64,000 bases of DNA. Origin: Candidatus Hodarchaeum mangrovi (GTDB taxonomy: Archaea > Asgardarchaeota > Heimdallarchaeia > Hodarchaeales > Hodarchaeaceae). The stretch is taken from contig JAEOUE010000197.1 of the NCBI GenBank assembly GCA_016839515.1, forward strand, positions 1-64,000, given 5' to 3'. Under the pieces are notes generated by a model. The model was not told the DNA's origin. It made no database searches and saw only the letters and a program-made list of their open reading frames with translations. Of the stretch, positions 10,466-20,543 are shown piece by piece. A program made the translations under genes and the position numbers. Each line of letters starts with the position of its first letter. Within the stretch, counting starts at the first letter, position 1.

Positions 10466-11589
10466 ATCCTAACACCTTTTTTCTCTTCAAAGACAAATTT
10501 TTGCTTCATGTTTCTAAAAACTATCCCATTAAACTTTATACCACTAAATTCATCACCTTCCTGAATATCTTCGATATAAAAAGTATCAATATAGGACAGA
10601 TCAAAAGATAACATGTCCATAATTTGTCCCAAATTTTCTTTTGGATCAATATTAATTAATTGATATTTTGTGAGATCTAAGTCTACCTTTTTAGGATTCC
10701 CTTCAATAAAGGATTTTATAGGAATTTTTTCTAATTTTTTCCTTTTAAAGTCCCAATACTCAATTTTTCCGTCTCCTGATGAAATTATTTGTAAAAAATT
10801 GTCATTAATAAGAATAAAATCACCAGTCTCAAAAGGAGGTAGATTAATAAGTACAACAGGTATTCTGGGATATTCTTTCCACTTTGATTTATCAAATCCC
10901 GAAAATTCTGTAGTGATACTTACTATTCCATTATAATTTTTAGCGAAGATTCTTCCAACATTGCTTGCAGAAGGTTTCGTTTGAAATAGAGCGTCTAAAC
11001 CATTTTTGACAAATAAAATTTTTGATAAAGGATTTTTACCATTGGATTGAGGGAAATTTGAACTCAAATTTTCAATTTCTGAGGCCCACTGTTTCAATGT
11101 GTTCTCAGACTCATCCTTTTGACTTCTTATTTGGATTTTAGAGGTATATACATCAGTGAATCTCTCACGACAATCAGGACAATCCCCCCAGTTTATATCA
11201 GCTTCAAAATTATCATTAAATTCTATTAAAGGACTAAATATGTCAGGGTTAGCGAAAAAATGAATTTTACCTATAATACTTATAGGAATATTGTCTTCAT
11301 TGAAGCTTAAATGGACATCTTCAAGAATTATATCTTTTGGACGATAATTAAATTTCCATTCTTTTACAATATATTTTGATAGAGCTGAATCTACTTTTTG
11401 GGAGCCAACATCTGCGAGGAAAAAACTTTTCCAATGTCCATTTATAAAAATTAACTCACAATGGATACAGGATACAATTTTAAGATTTATTTTTTCTCTT
11501 ATTAGTGTATTAGCCTCAATGTAACATTCTTTGCATTGGTGCTTAAAAAATTCTTCTTTTTTGCCACATATAATGCATTGAGAATCCAT
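10462..11589 (-). CDS. nmd3: NMD3-like zinc-binding protein
   Basis: N-terminal CIICGKKEEFFKHQCKECY zinc knuckle; GDCPDCRERFTDVYTSKIQIRSQ resembles the archaeal NMD3 pattern. Confidence 0.8.
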   Translation of the reverse strand: MDSQCIICGKKEEFFKHQCKECYIEANTLIREKINLKIVSCIHCELIFINGHWKSFFLADVGSQKVDSALSKYIVKEWKFNYRPKDIILEDVHLSFNEDNIPISIIGKIHFFANPDIFSPLIEFNDNFEADINWGDCPDCRERFTDVYTSKIQIRSQKDESENTLKQWASEIENLSSNFPQSNGKNPLSKILFVKNGLDALFQTKPSASNVGRIFAKNYNGIVSITTEFSGFDKSKWKEYPRIPVVLINLPPFETGDFILINDNFLQIISSGDGKIEYWDFKRKKLEKIPIKSFIEGNPKKVDLDLTKYQLINIDPKENLGQIMDMLSFDLSYIDTFYIEDIQEGDEFSGIKFNGIVFRNMKQKFVFEEKKGVRI

Positions 11590-11603
11590 TTAAATATCTT
11601 CCT

Positions 11604-11981
11604 TCACAAATATGGCATTGAAAAAATGAGAAGATGAGGCACTTTATCTCCATCTTTGGTTGAGAACCAAATCACTGCGTCTTCTGAGATCAGATTTTTC
11701 TCTAATCCTAGATTAATAACCGAACCAATTATATTAATATTGTTATAGCTTTTCATCAACTGGAGAGCTTCAAAAGCGCTAATTTCTGAGCCTTTATAAA
11801 ATTTTGAGGGGACTTGCATGGATGATTTTTCATTAAAAAGCGTTTTTCCTAAGATATTTTCGTCACAAATAGCTAAAATTTCATTCTTAGCTCTTCGATG
11901 AATTTTAAAAAAGACACGAGGACTATTATTTTTTTTTTCAGATTTATTATTTAACTGCGACACGGGCCCCACAGGCTTCAC
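11604..11981 (-). CDS. DUF424-family protein
   Basis: ILAICDENILGKTLFNE...FYKGSEISAFEALQLMKSYNNINIIGSVINLGLEKNLI resembles DUF424; neighbours aIF2 beta as is common in archaea. Confidence 0.7.
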   Translation of the reverse strand: MKPVGPVSQLNNKSEKKNNSPRVFFKIHRRAKNEILAICDENILGKTLFNEKSSMQVPSKFYKGSEISAFEALQLMKSYNNINIIGSVINLGLEKNLISEDAVIWFSTKDGDKVPHLLIFSMPYL

Positions 11982-12375
11982 ACACTTTTATAAGAATCCG
12001 CCCTTCCTTAACAAGTTTTGTATCAGGTTTGCTACATTCTTCACAAATAACGAATTCCTTCACATAAGTGGAAAGTTCCCTATTTATCATAGATCGAGAA
12101 AATTTACCTTGTAACATTAGACGTCCTCGTTCTTCAGTTGCAGATGTGGCGAAGTTTCCTGCAAGAGTCTTTGCTAAGTGATCCGCATCATTTTCACGGT
12201 TTATAACCTTTAATATTCGCCCCCAATCAGTGATCCAAGTTTTATTTCCTTCTTGAAAAACATCCGCTTGTGGTATTTCAAATCTGGATTTTTCGAATAT
12301 ATGTGCAGGTAGATTTTCTCTCGCACGTTTTAAAGAAGCTAAATAATCTTTTTCTGTTGTCATTTTAGTTATCAT
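11947..12375 (-). CDS. Translation initiation factor aIF2 beta
   Basis: ENLPAHIFEKSRFEIPQADVFQEGNKTWITDWGRI...REFVICEECSKPDTKLVKEGRILIKVCEACGARVAVK: aIF2-beta core and C4 zinc ribbon. Confidence 0.93.
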   Translation of the reverse strand: MITKMTTEKDYLASLKRARENLPAHIFEKSRFEIPQADVFQEGNKTWITDWGRILKVINRENDADHLAKTLAGNFATSATEERGRLMLQGKFSRSMINRELSTYVKEFVICEECSKPDTKLVKEGRILIKVCEACGARVAVK

Positions 12376-12575
12376 CCTTATAATTAAGGCATTAGAAAAT
12401 TACTAATTAGTAATTTACTTAATTTAAGCATCATTTGCTTACCTAACACGTTGATTTACCTAAATTAAAATAAACTTAAATGACTTTGTTAAATGGAAAA
12501 TATGTTGGAAATAATTTTATCTCTGAATTGGTAGAAATTTAAAAATCAATAGATTTAGCATAATGGGTAGCTCAG

Positions 12576-13358
12576 ATGATTAGAAGGAAAAAAGAAATAA
12601 GACAAGTTTTTGAATTAATAAAGAATAGTGATCTTATTCTTGAGGTATTAGATTCTAGGATTCCAAATCTCACAAGAGTTTCTTCAATTGAGAAAGAAGC
12701 TAAAAAACAAAATATTCCATTAATCTTAGTTTTAAACAAATGTGATTTAATCCCCTATCAAATTAGCGAAAAAACCAAAAAGAAGTATAATCGTGAATTT
12801 CCGACATATTATATATCTTCAAGAGAGCGTCAAGGAACAAAAATATTTAGGAATGCAATCCCACGATATTTAAAAAAAAAGAAAGAAAATGTTTTATCCA
12901 TAGTTGGAGTACCAAATACAGGAAAAAGTAGTTTATTAAATATTCTTCGTGGAAAGCATGTTGCAGTTACAGGACAAAAACCAGGAGTAACTCGTAGTCC
13001 TCAGTTAATACGAATTTCACAACGGATCCTTATTTACGATACACCTGGAGTGATCCCTTTCGATTACCCTGAAGACGATCTACAAGTTTTTTTAGGAGCA
13101 TATTCAATCGATAATTTAGATGATCCTATTGGTACAGTAAATTTTTTTATAGATCGAATCCGAGAAAATTATAGCTCTGGGTTTGTCAATTATTACGGAA
13201 TTACTTCAATAAACTTATCTAATGAGGAAATTCTAAAGCAAATTGCAGCTTTAAGGGGCATGAAATCCAAGGGAGGGTTATTAAATCTTTTAGAAACTGC
13301 AAAATTGGTAATGAGGGAATTTACAGCTGGAAAAATCCAATATTGGGAGGAAGTTTGA
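12576..13358 (+). CDS. Circularly permuted GTPase, YlqF/RbgA-MMR1 type
   Basis: NKCD (G4) precedes VGVPNTGKSSLLN (G1) and DTPGV (G3): permuted G4-G1-G3 order. Confidence 0.88.
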   Translation: MIRRKKEIRQVFELIKNSDLILEVLDSRIPNLTRVSSIEKEAKKQNIPLILVLNKCDLIPYQISEKTKKKYNREFPTYYISSRERQGTKIFRNAIPRYLKKKKENVLSIVGVPNTGKSSLLNILRGKHVAVTGQKPGVTRSPQLIRISQRILIYDTPGVIPFDYPEDDLQVFLGAYSIDNLDDPIGTVNFFIDRIRENYSSGFVNYYGITSINLSNEEILKQIAALRGMKSKGGLLNLLETAKLVMREFTAGKIQYWEEV

Positions 13359-13537
13359 CAATTAATCATAGATTAATTTTTTTCATCACAATTTATTTTG
13401 CATAAATGAAAGTAAGATTCCAAATAATTTGATCAAACCTAATTAAATTATTTGATGAATCACTCCTTCCAATTAAATATAAATTAAATATCTAATTCAA
13501 TTTAATACTAGAAGCTTGATAATTAAAGGCGATTTCC

Positions 13538-15088
13538 GTGGATATAGACAAAGAAATGAAACTTTTTCTTGAAAAAATAATAGCCTATGCAAATAAAACT
13601 GGTATAGCACATTTGACTGGGAATATTTATGGAGGATTAGCAGGATTTTGGGATTATGGTCCTATAGGTGTGGAAATTAAAAACCGAATAAAGGAAGCTT
13701 GGTGGAACGATTTTGTAAGAAATCGAGAGGATATCGTGGGTTATGAAGGAGCTATTATAACTCATCCGAAGGTTTGGGAAGCTTCAGGACATGTTTCCAG
13801 CTTTAATGATCCCTTAGTATTTTGTCAGGGTAAATGTATGAAGAAACATCGTTTGGATCATCTTATTGAAGATCTATTAGATCTGAAAACTGAAAACTTA
13901 ACTGTTGATCAGATGTGGGTGATTGCTAAGGAAAAGAAGTTATATTGCCCTGAATGCAAGGGAACTTTAGGAGAGCCAGTTATTTTCAATCTAATGTTCA
14001 GTACACAGGTAGGTTCTACAGAAGACACTTCCTCAATCGCCTATTTAAGACCAGAAAACGCTCAGTTGATTTTTTCAGGATTTAAAAATGTTATTGATTC
14101 AACTAGGGTTAAAATGCCATTTGGAATAGCTCAATCAGGTATAGTTTTTAGAAATGAAATCTCACCTAGAAATTTCTTATTTAGAGTACGAGAATATGAA
14201 TTGATGGAATTTGAATATTTCACGAATCCAGATAAAATTAATGAGTGTCCTCAATTTGATGATATTAAAGGAAGAGAAATCAATATTCGTGATAAAATTG
14301 CTCAAGAAAAAGGGGATAAAGTTGAATTCAAGCGCTTAAACGCCCAAAAGGCATGGGAAAAAAAGATATTTAAAAATAAATGGCAAGCATATTGGCTCAC
14401 AATATTTTTTGAATGGTTTGTCAATAATTTAGCTATTACAGAAGAAAAATTACGTTTAAGACAACACATGGAGTCAGAACTTAGCCATTATGCGTTAGAT
14501 ACATGGGATATTGAATATAGATATCCTTTTGGGTGGAAAGAACTTTTAGGCTGTGCAAATCGAACTCAATATGATCTTCAACAACATAAGGAATATTCCA
14601 ATGTTAAAATAGAATTCATGGAAGATACTGAAGAAGGAATGCAAAGATATATTCCTTATGTAGTAGCTGAACCATCAGTTGGTTTAGGTAGAATATTACT
14701 TACTCTAATTGCAGATGGTTATCAGGAAGATATTGTTAAAGGTAGGAAACGAATAGTTTTGAAAATTCATCCAAGATTTGCTGCATATGATGTAGCAATC
14801 TTCCCATTACAAAAGAATGACAAAATTAATTTAATTGCACGAAAAATATATGAAAAACTAAAAGAAGAGCGATTCGTTGTATATTATGATGATAGCGGAT
14901 CGATAGGGAAACGTTATCGTCGTCAAGACGAAATAGGAACCCCTTATTGTGTTACGATTGATTTTGACACATTAGATGACAATCAAATCACTATTAGGAA
15001 CCGAGATTCAATGGAACAGAAACGAATACCGATTGCTAATCTTGTAAATGAGCTTAAGGATAATCGTGAGCATTATAATAGGCAATAA
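13538..15088 (+). CDS. glyS: Glycyl-tRNA synthetase (class II, alpha2 type)
   Basis: TGIAHLTGNIYGGLAGFWDYGPIGVEIKNRIKEAWW, LRPENAQLIFSGF, FRNEISPRNFLFRVREYELMEFEYF, VVAEPSVGLGRILLTLI. Confidence 0.95.
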   Translation: MDIDKEMKLFLEKIIAYANKTGIAHLTGNIYGGLAGFWDYGPIGVEIKNRIKEAWWNDFVRNREDIVGYEGAIITHPKVWEASGHVSSFNDPLVFCQGKCMKKHRLDHLIEDLLDLKTENLTVDQMWVIAKEKKLYCPECKGTLGEPVIFNLMFSTQVGSTEDTSSIAYLRPENAQLIFSGFKNVIDSTRVKMPFGIAQSGIVFRNEISPRNFLFRVREYELMEFEYFTNPDKINECPQFDDIKGREINIRDKIAQEKGDKVEFKRLNAQKAWEKKIFKNKWQAYWLTIFFEWFVNNLAITEEKLRLRQHMESELSHYALDTWDIEYRYPFGWKELLGCANRTQYDLQQHKEYSNVKIEFMEDTEEGMQRYIPYVVAEPSVGLGRILLTLIADGYQEDIVKGRKRIVLKIHPRFAAYDVAIFPLQKNDKINLIARKIYEKLKEERFVVYYDDSGSIGKRYRRQDEIGTPYCVTIDFDTLDDNQITIRNRDSMEQKRIPIANLVNELKDNREHYNRQ

Positions 15089-15223
15089 TTTAATTAGTAT
15101 AAGTGATCTTAGAAAAAATGATAATCAAAAAAAGATTGGAATCATAATAATTAAATTTCAAACATGATAAAAACAATCATTATTTTATAATTATTTAATT
15201 CAAGAAAATAGAAGGGTTATACA

Positions 15224-15421
15224 GTGGAAAGAGATATTTTAAGGTTTTTCAGAAAGGATTATTTTATTGCAGATTACTTTGAAGAAGAATCTTTCCACCA
15301 AGGTTACCATAAATTCCAAAAAATTTCCCAGATATTAGAATTAGAAAAAATCTTTTTACCAAAAATTTCTGAGGATTCTTCAAAGGGATTTTTTCCAATC
15401 TATAAATGTATACCATGCTGA
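15224..15421 (+). CDS. Short hypothetical ORF (65 aa)
   Basis: GTG-start ORF in an otherwise empty intergenic region; no recognised motif. Confidence 0.25.
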   Translation: MERDILRFFRKDYFIADYFEEESFHQGYHKFQKISQILELEKIFLPKISEDSSKGFFPIYKCIPC

Positions 15422-15613
15422 TCGCAGTAAAAATAAAAAATTGTCAATTAAAGAACTTGAACAATAAATAAAGGTGGATTCTATAAGTTAATGAAGATGA
15501 TTCTTTAATAGGTAATAATTAAATAATCTAATGATCGAAATGAAGAATGTCTTAGATAGAAGTAAAAAAGCACTGGTTTATCAAATTAATACTTTTGAAA
15601 GGTGTATTAATTA

Positions 15614-16867
15614 ATGGTTACATGGAAAAGCGTATTTTCTCTAGGTGGTGTTGAGGATGAAATAATAGAACTTTTTGATGTTGCCTCAATTGTTGATTGG
15701 GATCCAGAATTTAAAGGAAGATATATTAAAGGCTTTTTTGAGACAATTTATACATGGATTATAGCCTTGAAAGAGGTAACACGCAATGAAGTTAATTATT
15801 TGCCATCAAATTTCCTAATGGTTGTTGGAAGAAAATGGGGTGACCAAAAACAAAAATCAATACCCCTTGGAGTTTTATTCGAATTCTCTGAAGGTGATCT
15901 GAACTTACGTGCAATTGGACCAAAAAGTTTGTCTGAAAAGGCGGGAGAAGACAGTAATCTTCTGTTAACTTATATTGATGAGTTATTTGATAAACCAAAC
16001 TTGTGGAGAAGTAAAATTATAATCTCCGCCAAAAGTAAAAGTGAATGGAAAATCTTAGCGGATAGCATCGAAGAAAGGCCATGGGATTTAATTGAACAGG
16101 GGAGAAAGCTTTCAGGAACAGATCCAAAAAGGGCTAGTGATAGTTTTAAGAAAGCGTTAAGTATTTTTGATGTTTTATCTGATAGCAATGGAAGATTCCA
16201 CGCCATTTTTGCATTAGCTGAATTATATTTACAATTGAAGAATTATGATGCTTCAAAAGAACAGCTAGATAAAGCTTGGGAATTAGCATCTCAATTAGGA
16301 GATCCTATGCTTGAGGAAAATGTACTAAGTACAGAAGGAGTTCTTTTGTATGAACAGAAATTTTTTGAACAGGCATCATCTAAATTTATTCAAGCTTTAG
16401 AAAGGGCTAGGAAAGCAAATAAACATAATTTTGTGGTGAATGCTTATTCAAATATTGGAGAATGTTATTATCGAATGAATATGATAGAACGAGCAATGGA
16501 AAATTTCGAGAAATCTCATTCTCTTTCTGAAGAAAGGAATGACAGAAAAAATTTAGCTCGGTCAAAAATAAACCTTGCAAAAACATTAAAAATATACTTC
16601 AAACAAGGGGACAGTTCTAGCCAATCGCAAGCAGAATGGTATTTGAAGGAAGCTATTGACCTCTCAGAAGAGGTTGGTGATAATTTAGGGGTAATGTGTG
16701 CTAGTGGAGAAATCGGGGAGATAGAGGAAATCGCACAGAATTATGAGGGTGCTCTCATGTATTATGAAGCTGCTGCTGAAAAAGCCCGACAAATAACTTC
16801 CCATCAATATCAGGAATATTATAGAAATAAGGCTCAACGAATGAAAAATATGCTATATGATGCATAA
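15614..16867 (+). CDS. TPR-repeat protein
   Basis: Repeated TPR-like helices (HAIFALAELYLQLKNYDASKEQLDKAWELASQLGD; NAYSNIGECYYRMNMIERAMENFEKSHSLSEE; CASGEIGEIEEIAQNYEGALMYYEAAAEKA). Confidence 0.8.
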   Translation: MVTWKSVFSLGGVEDEIIELFDVASIVDWDPEFKGRYIKGFFETIYTWIIALKEVTRNEVNYLPSNFLMVVGRKWGDQKQKSIPLGVLFEFSEGDLNLRAIGPKSLSEKAGEDSNLLLTYIDELFDKPNLWRSKIIISAKSKSEWKILADSIEERPWDLIEQGRKLSGTDPKRASDSFKKALSIFDVLSDSNGRFHAIFALAELYLQLKNYDASKEQLDKAWELASQLGDPMLEENVLSTEGVLLYEQKFFEQASSKFIQALERARKANKHNFVVNAYSNIGECYYRMNMIERAMENFEKSHSLSEERNDRKNLARSKINLAKTLKIYFKQGDSSSQSQAEWYLKEAIDLSEEVGDNLGVMCASGEIGEIEEIAQNYEGALMYYEAAAEKARQITSHQYQEYYRNKAQRMKNMLYDA

Positions 16868-16893
16868 TAAAAACTTTGGATGATTAAGGAAAT

Positions 16894-17298
16894 TTATCCG
16901 AGAATTTCCCCTATTTTTCTTGCAGCTTCCTTTAAATCAAGGAACAATAATCCTAATTTGACAGTTCGATTTGCTGATGCAGTAAGGACAGCTTTTGTAC
17001 CAGCTTGTACTGAAATCAAATAACCACTGTCTCCTTCAACTAATATCCTACTCATTTCTCCTTTACCTGTTTCCATAACTGCTCTCTCTCCTAAACTCAA
17101 TATAGCGGCAGTCATTGCTGCAATACGAACATCATCTAATCCTTGTGGTAATATGGGAGGGAATGAAGAAATTGGTAATCCTTCTAAAGAAACTACACTG
17201 GCAAAATCGATAGCTGGGAGTTTACTAACAAAAGCTTCCAGTACCTCAATGATTTCTTTATGAATTTGGAGGTCTGTTTCAGAATCTGGGATATACAT
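16894..17298 (-). CDS. Roadblock/LC7 domain protein
   Basis: DFASVVSLEGLPISSFPP...RIAAMTAAILSLGERAV...ILVEGDSGYLISVQAGTKAVLTASANRTVKLGLLFLDLKEAARKI. Confidence 0.85.
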   Translation of the reverse strand: MYIPDSETDLQIHKEIIEVLEAFVSKLPAIDFASVVSLEGLPISSFPPILPQGLDDVRIAAMTAAILSLGERAVMETGKGEMSRILVEGDSGYLISVQAGTKAVLTASANRTVKLGLLFLDLKEAARKIGEILG

Positions 17299-17618
17299 CT
17301 TAATAACGCCTTTTAGTCAGATGGAAGTTCCTTTTTTACGTTTTAAAGGGTTTTATGAGTGATAATCTGAATCGAATCAATAAATTGAGATATGCAACTG
17401 CATTTTTCTCAATCTTCTATTTAACTATATCCATTTTCACCTAGAAGACCCTGTATAAATTATATACCTCTAGAATAATAATATAAAATAGCTGTGGAAT
17501 ATACTAATAATATTTGAAGATTAATAATACCATGGGCATTTATACTTTAGGAAAGCTATAAAAAAGAGTAAATATTTTTAGTTAAAATTTGGAAGCAACT
17601 TCAAATATGGGATTGTAA

Positions 17619-17879
17619 TTGAAAGAGATTAAGAAAGAAAGGAAATCCGAATTTACACAAGAACCAGTTCTATTTCAAATCGGAAAGAAAGGAATTACTG
17701 AAAACTTGATAGAAGAGCTAGAAGATCAATTGAAACAAAAAAAATCAGTGAAAGTAAGATTCTTAAAAAATTCGCCCTATAATAATCGTGAGGAAGCATT
17801 CGAAGTATTAAGACAAAGCTTACCTGCAATGGCAAAGATAATTGAAATAAAAGGTTGGACCGCTATAATCAATTCCTAG
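17619..17879 (+). CDS. CRM/YhbY-like RNA-binding protein
   Basis: FQIGKKGITENLIEELEDQLKQKKSVKVRFLKNS...IIEIKGWTAIIN; TTG start. Confidence 0.75.
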   Translation: MKEIKKERKSEFTQEPVLFQIGKKGITENLIEELEDQLKQKKSVKVRFLKNSPYNNREEAFEVLRQSLPAMAKIIEIKGWTAIINS

Positions 17880-17907
17880 GAAATTATCTGGATTTTTTTT
17901 AAATATT

Positions 17908-18498
17908 TTAATTTCCTTTTCTCTCAAAATAAATTTGTGTCATTAGAACTTCTCTTGCAAGAGATTGAAATGCTCTTTTTATACCAATACCTGTCGTAGC
18001 AACGGTTTCATAAATCGGAAAATTGTTCAATTCAAGTTTTTTTATGAGCTCAGTTTTTGAGACTGCATCTGGGACATCTCTTTTATTTAAAGCTATAATT
18101 AATGGTATATTTTTGCCAAGCTGATCATTTAAATGCATTTTTAGTTCTCTGAAGGATTCTATATTCTCATTGAGTTGTGAAGCACTCGAATCTACAACGA
18201 AAAGGACTCCATCAACTCCTTGAAGCACAATTTTACGCTGGTTTTTATGTCTCTCTTGTCCAGCTGTCGTATATACATCAAATACAACTCCTTTAGTTGC
18301 TTGCATTGGCACAAAATCAAAAAACAGCGTTCTTCCCATTGGATCTTCGATTTTTGTGAATTTTCCCTTCTCTAATCCATCAACCATTTTATATAACCAA
18401 GCAAGTGTGGTAGTTTTTCCACAGAGAGAAGGTCCATAGAAAACAATTTTAAATCTCTGTCGACCTTCAGCATCTTTTCGCATCCAAGTCTTCTCCAT
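17908..18498 (-). CDS. MglA-like small GTPase
   Basis: FYGPSLCGKTTTLAWL (G1), YTTAGQERHKNQRKIVLQGVDGVLFVVDS (G3), NKRDV (G4); MglA-type switch II. Confidence 0.88.
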   Translation of the reverse strand: MEKTWMRKDAEGRQRFKIVFYGPSLCGKTTTLAWLYKMVDGLEKGKFTKIEDPMGRTLFFDFVPMQATKGVVFDVYTTAGQERHKNQRKIVLQGVDGVLFVVDSSASQLNENIESFRELKMHLNDQLGKNIPLIIALNKRDVPDAVSKTELIKKLELNNFPIYETVATTGIGIKRAFQSLAREVLMTQIYFERKGN

Positions 18499-18528
18499 TA
18501 AGAAAAGGAGTAGATTAAAGAAGATTTT

Positions 18529-19023
18529 TCAGAATTTTTCTAATTCACGCAATGCTGCTTCTAATTCATCTTTTTCCAAGCTCGTACGAACCTCAGGAAC
18601 AGCAGAGGGTGTTCCTGTTATCTTTCGTGTTGGTCTTCCAGCCAAAAATTCATCTAAAATTGAACTTAGTTCCTCATTCGCCTTTCTCATTAGTAAGCGA
18701 ATCATACCAATATTTACGTCTGCATCCGAAATGATTGTTAAAATACCCCTACCACATGCGCTAGCAAAGATTTTGCCTGTATCAAATTCAGACGTAACAA
18801 TGTCTAATCCACCAATTGTTAGGTTTGATCCTTGTTCTGCTGAAGCCATAAATACTGCGGATGCGATGGCTCCGATCCCGTCTACATCAACTGAAACATA
18901 GCTGAATTTCGAAACATGAGCGATAGTGAGACCAGTTCGATCAACAAGAATAACTTTCTTAATACCTGGCTCGCTTTTTATGATCTTGCTTAGTACTGTG
19001 TCAAATCTCCTAGGATCAATCAA
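18529..19023 (-). CDS. Roadblock/LC7 (MglB-like) protein
   Basis: VLSKIIKSEPGIKKVILVDRTGLTIAHVSKF...IGAIASAVFMASAEQGSNLTIGGLDIVTSEFDTGKIFASACGRGILTIISDADVNIGMIRLLMRKA; same strand and directly upstream of the MglA-like gene. Confidence 0.85.
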   Translation of the reverse strand: MIDPRRFDTVLSKIIKSEPGIKKVILVDRTGLTIAHVSKFSYVSVDVDGIGAIASAVFMASAEQGSNLTIGGLDIVTSEFDTGKIFASACGRGILTIISDADVNIGMIRLLMRKANEELSSILDEFLAGRPTRKITGTPSAVPEVRTSLEKDELEAALRELEKF

Positions 19024-19196
19024 TAACTATAGCTCCTTGTAAATAACTTGCAAGTTAATTGTATAAACTCGCTTTTCATTTCCTTAAATTCATTTCAATA
19101 TTGAATATTAATAAATCTAGCTCATTAACATTTAAGGTTAGTTAATTTTGATTTAAGACCTGTTTAAATGGTATTATAAATTCGATCATAGATTTC

Positions 19197-20015
19197 TTAA
19201 GGGATTAAATAACTCAAAGTAATAAATAAGATGTTTCCAATAAGAATTTCTGTGATGAAGCCAAGTGTAAGGATTAGAATAAAGGGGTAGGATGGTTGAA
19301 CCCAGATAGTTTGTTTCTTTGTGTTTTTTATAGAAGTAATAATTAATTTTTTTCGTTTAAAATCATTTTCAGGATTATCTAAACCTAATCGAAATTTTAT
19401 TCTCCAACCAGTATCTTGATCATATTCTTCTAAAAAGTCAAAATGCCATGGCTTAGTTTCCATTTCAGTACTAATTTTAACCGTATTTCGTGGATATCCA
19501 ATAAATAAAACAGCTATTTTGTTTTTCAGAGATTCTTGTTTAAACTTATATAAATCAGACTGAATTAACAAATGAAAGCAATTATAGAAGAAAAGAATAA
19601 ATGGTACCGGTACAGTAAGCAAGATAGCATTTGACAATAAAGAAAAACTACGGGGTACTATTTTTATTAGTACTTCAACTCTATTATCACCTAGAATAAA
19701 AACAGGAACTGTCATTGGTGAACAAACAGCAATAGCTATTAATGCAAACATATCTGCACCTCCCCATAACCCTCCCAAAAGAAGAATTAGAGCGATTATA
19801 ATTGCAACGATTAAGTTTCCACTCCAGTTTATGAAATAATTAAAAAATGGTTCTTTATTAAGGATAAATGTAAGTATCTGTATTAAATGAAGAATAATCC
19901 CTCCAAAAATCATTATTAACCAAACCCAGTCCGCAACTTCGCGATATTTGATGTCAAAATAGGAAGCAATAAGGAGAAGGAATAATGAAAAGGATATAAG
20001 TATAATACCAATCAT
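19197..20015 (-). CDS. Archaeal prepilin/preflagellin peptidase-like membrane aspartyl protease (A24 type)
   Basis: Multi-TM; first catalytic-type Asp in SYFDIKYREVADW and second in LLGGLWGGADMFALIAIAV. Confidence 0.75.
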   Translation of the reverse strand: MIGIILISFSLFLLLIASYFDIKYREVADWVWLIMIFGGIILHLIQILTFILNKEPFFNYFINWSGNLIVAIIIALILLLGGLWGGADMFALIAIAVCSPMTVPVFILGDNRVEVLIKIVPRSFSLLSNAILLTVPVPFILFFYNCFHLLIQSDLYKFKQESLKNKIAVLFIGYPRNTVKISTEMETKPWHFDFLEEYDQDTGWRIKFRLGLDNPENDFKRKKLIITSIKNTKKQTIWVQPSYPFILILTLGFITEILIGNILFITLSYLIP

Positions 20016-20270
20016 CCGAGTTACCTTTTTAAAAAATTAAGAATAATTACCTTCCTTTACAATATTCTTTTTATTTCTTTAGCTAATGGATTTACTTTAA
20101 CATCCTTTTGTTCTCCTTATAATATTCGAGTAAAAAGAATTTAGAAGGACTAGAAAGAAGAGGACATAAGTTAAAGATTATTATTTAGTCACAATGGTTT
20201 TAAATGTGTAGGATGGGAGAGAGAATTAGAATAATTTTTACTAAAAAAGAATTTTTAGTACAGAACTTTA

Positions 20271-20376
20271 GCCACCGTGGCTTAGCTAGGTTATAGCGCC
20301 TCCTTGGTATTTGTTCCTAGCTTGGTAATGGCAAACAATCAGGAGGATGTCGCGAGTTCAAATCTCGCCGGTGGCT
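20271..20376 (+). tRNA. tRNA-Thr(GGU) with a ~31-nt intron (about 20310..20340) in the anticodon loop
   Basis: Acceptor GCCACCG/CGGTGGC, T-arm GCGAG-TTCAAAT-CTCGC, anticodon stem CCTCC/GGAGG with loop TTGGTA|intron|A; discriminator T. Splice choices that keep 4-6 loop nt in the 5' exon all give anticodon GGT. Confidence 0.85.
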
Positions 20377-20543
20377 TCACTTTATACAATCATCAAAGGT
20401 TATAAATTATCATAAAAAAAGGATAATGTCTTAATATCTTAAAATAGAAGTAAAATCCTTAATTCAATAAAGATTATAATGAAATCATTCTTTTACTAAA
20501 TAATATTTTGAGGAGTCCTCTTTAATATTCTTGAAGTGATTGG

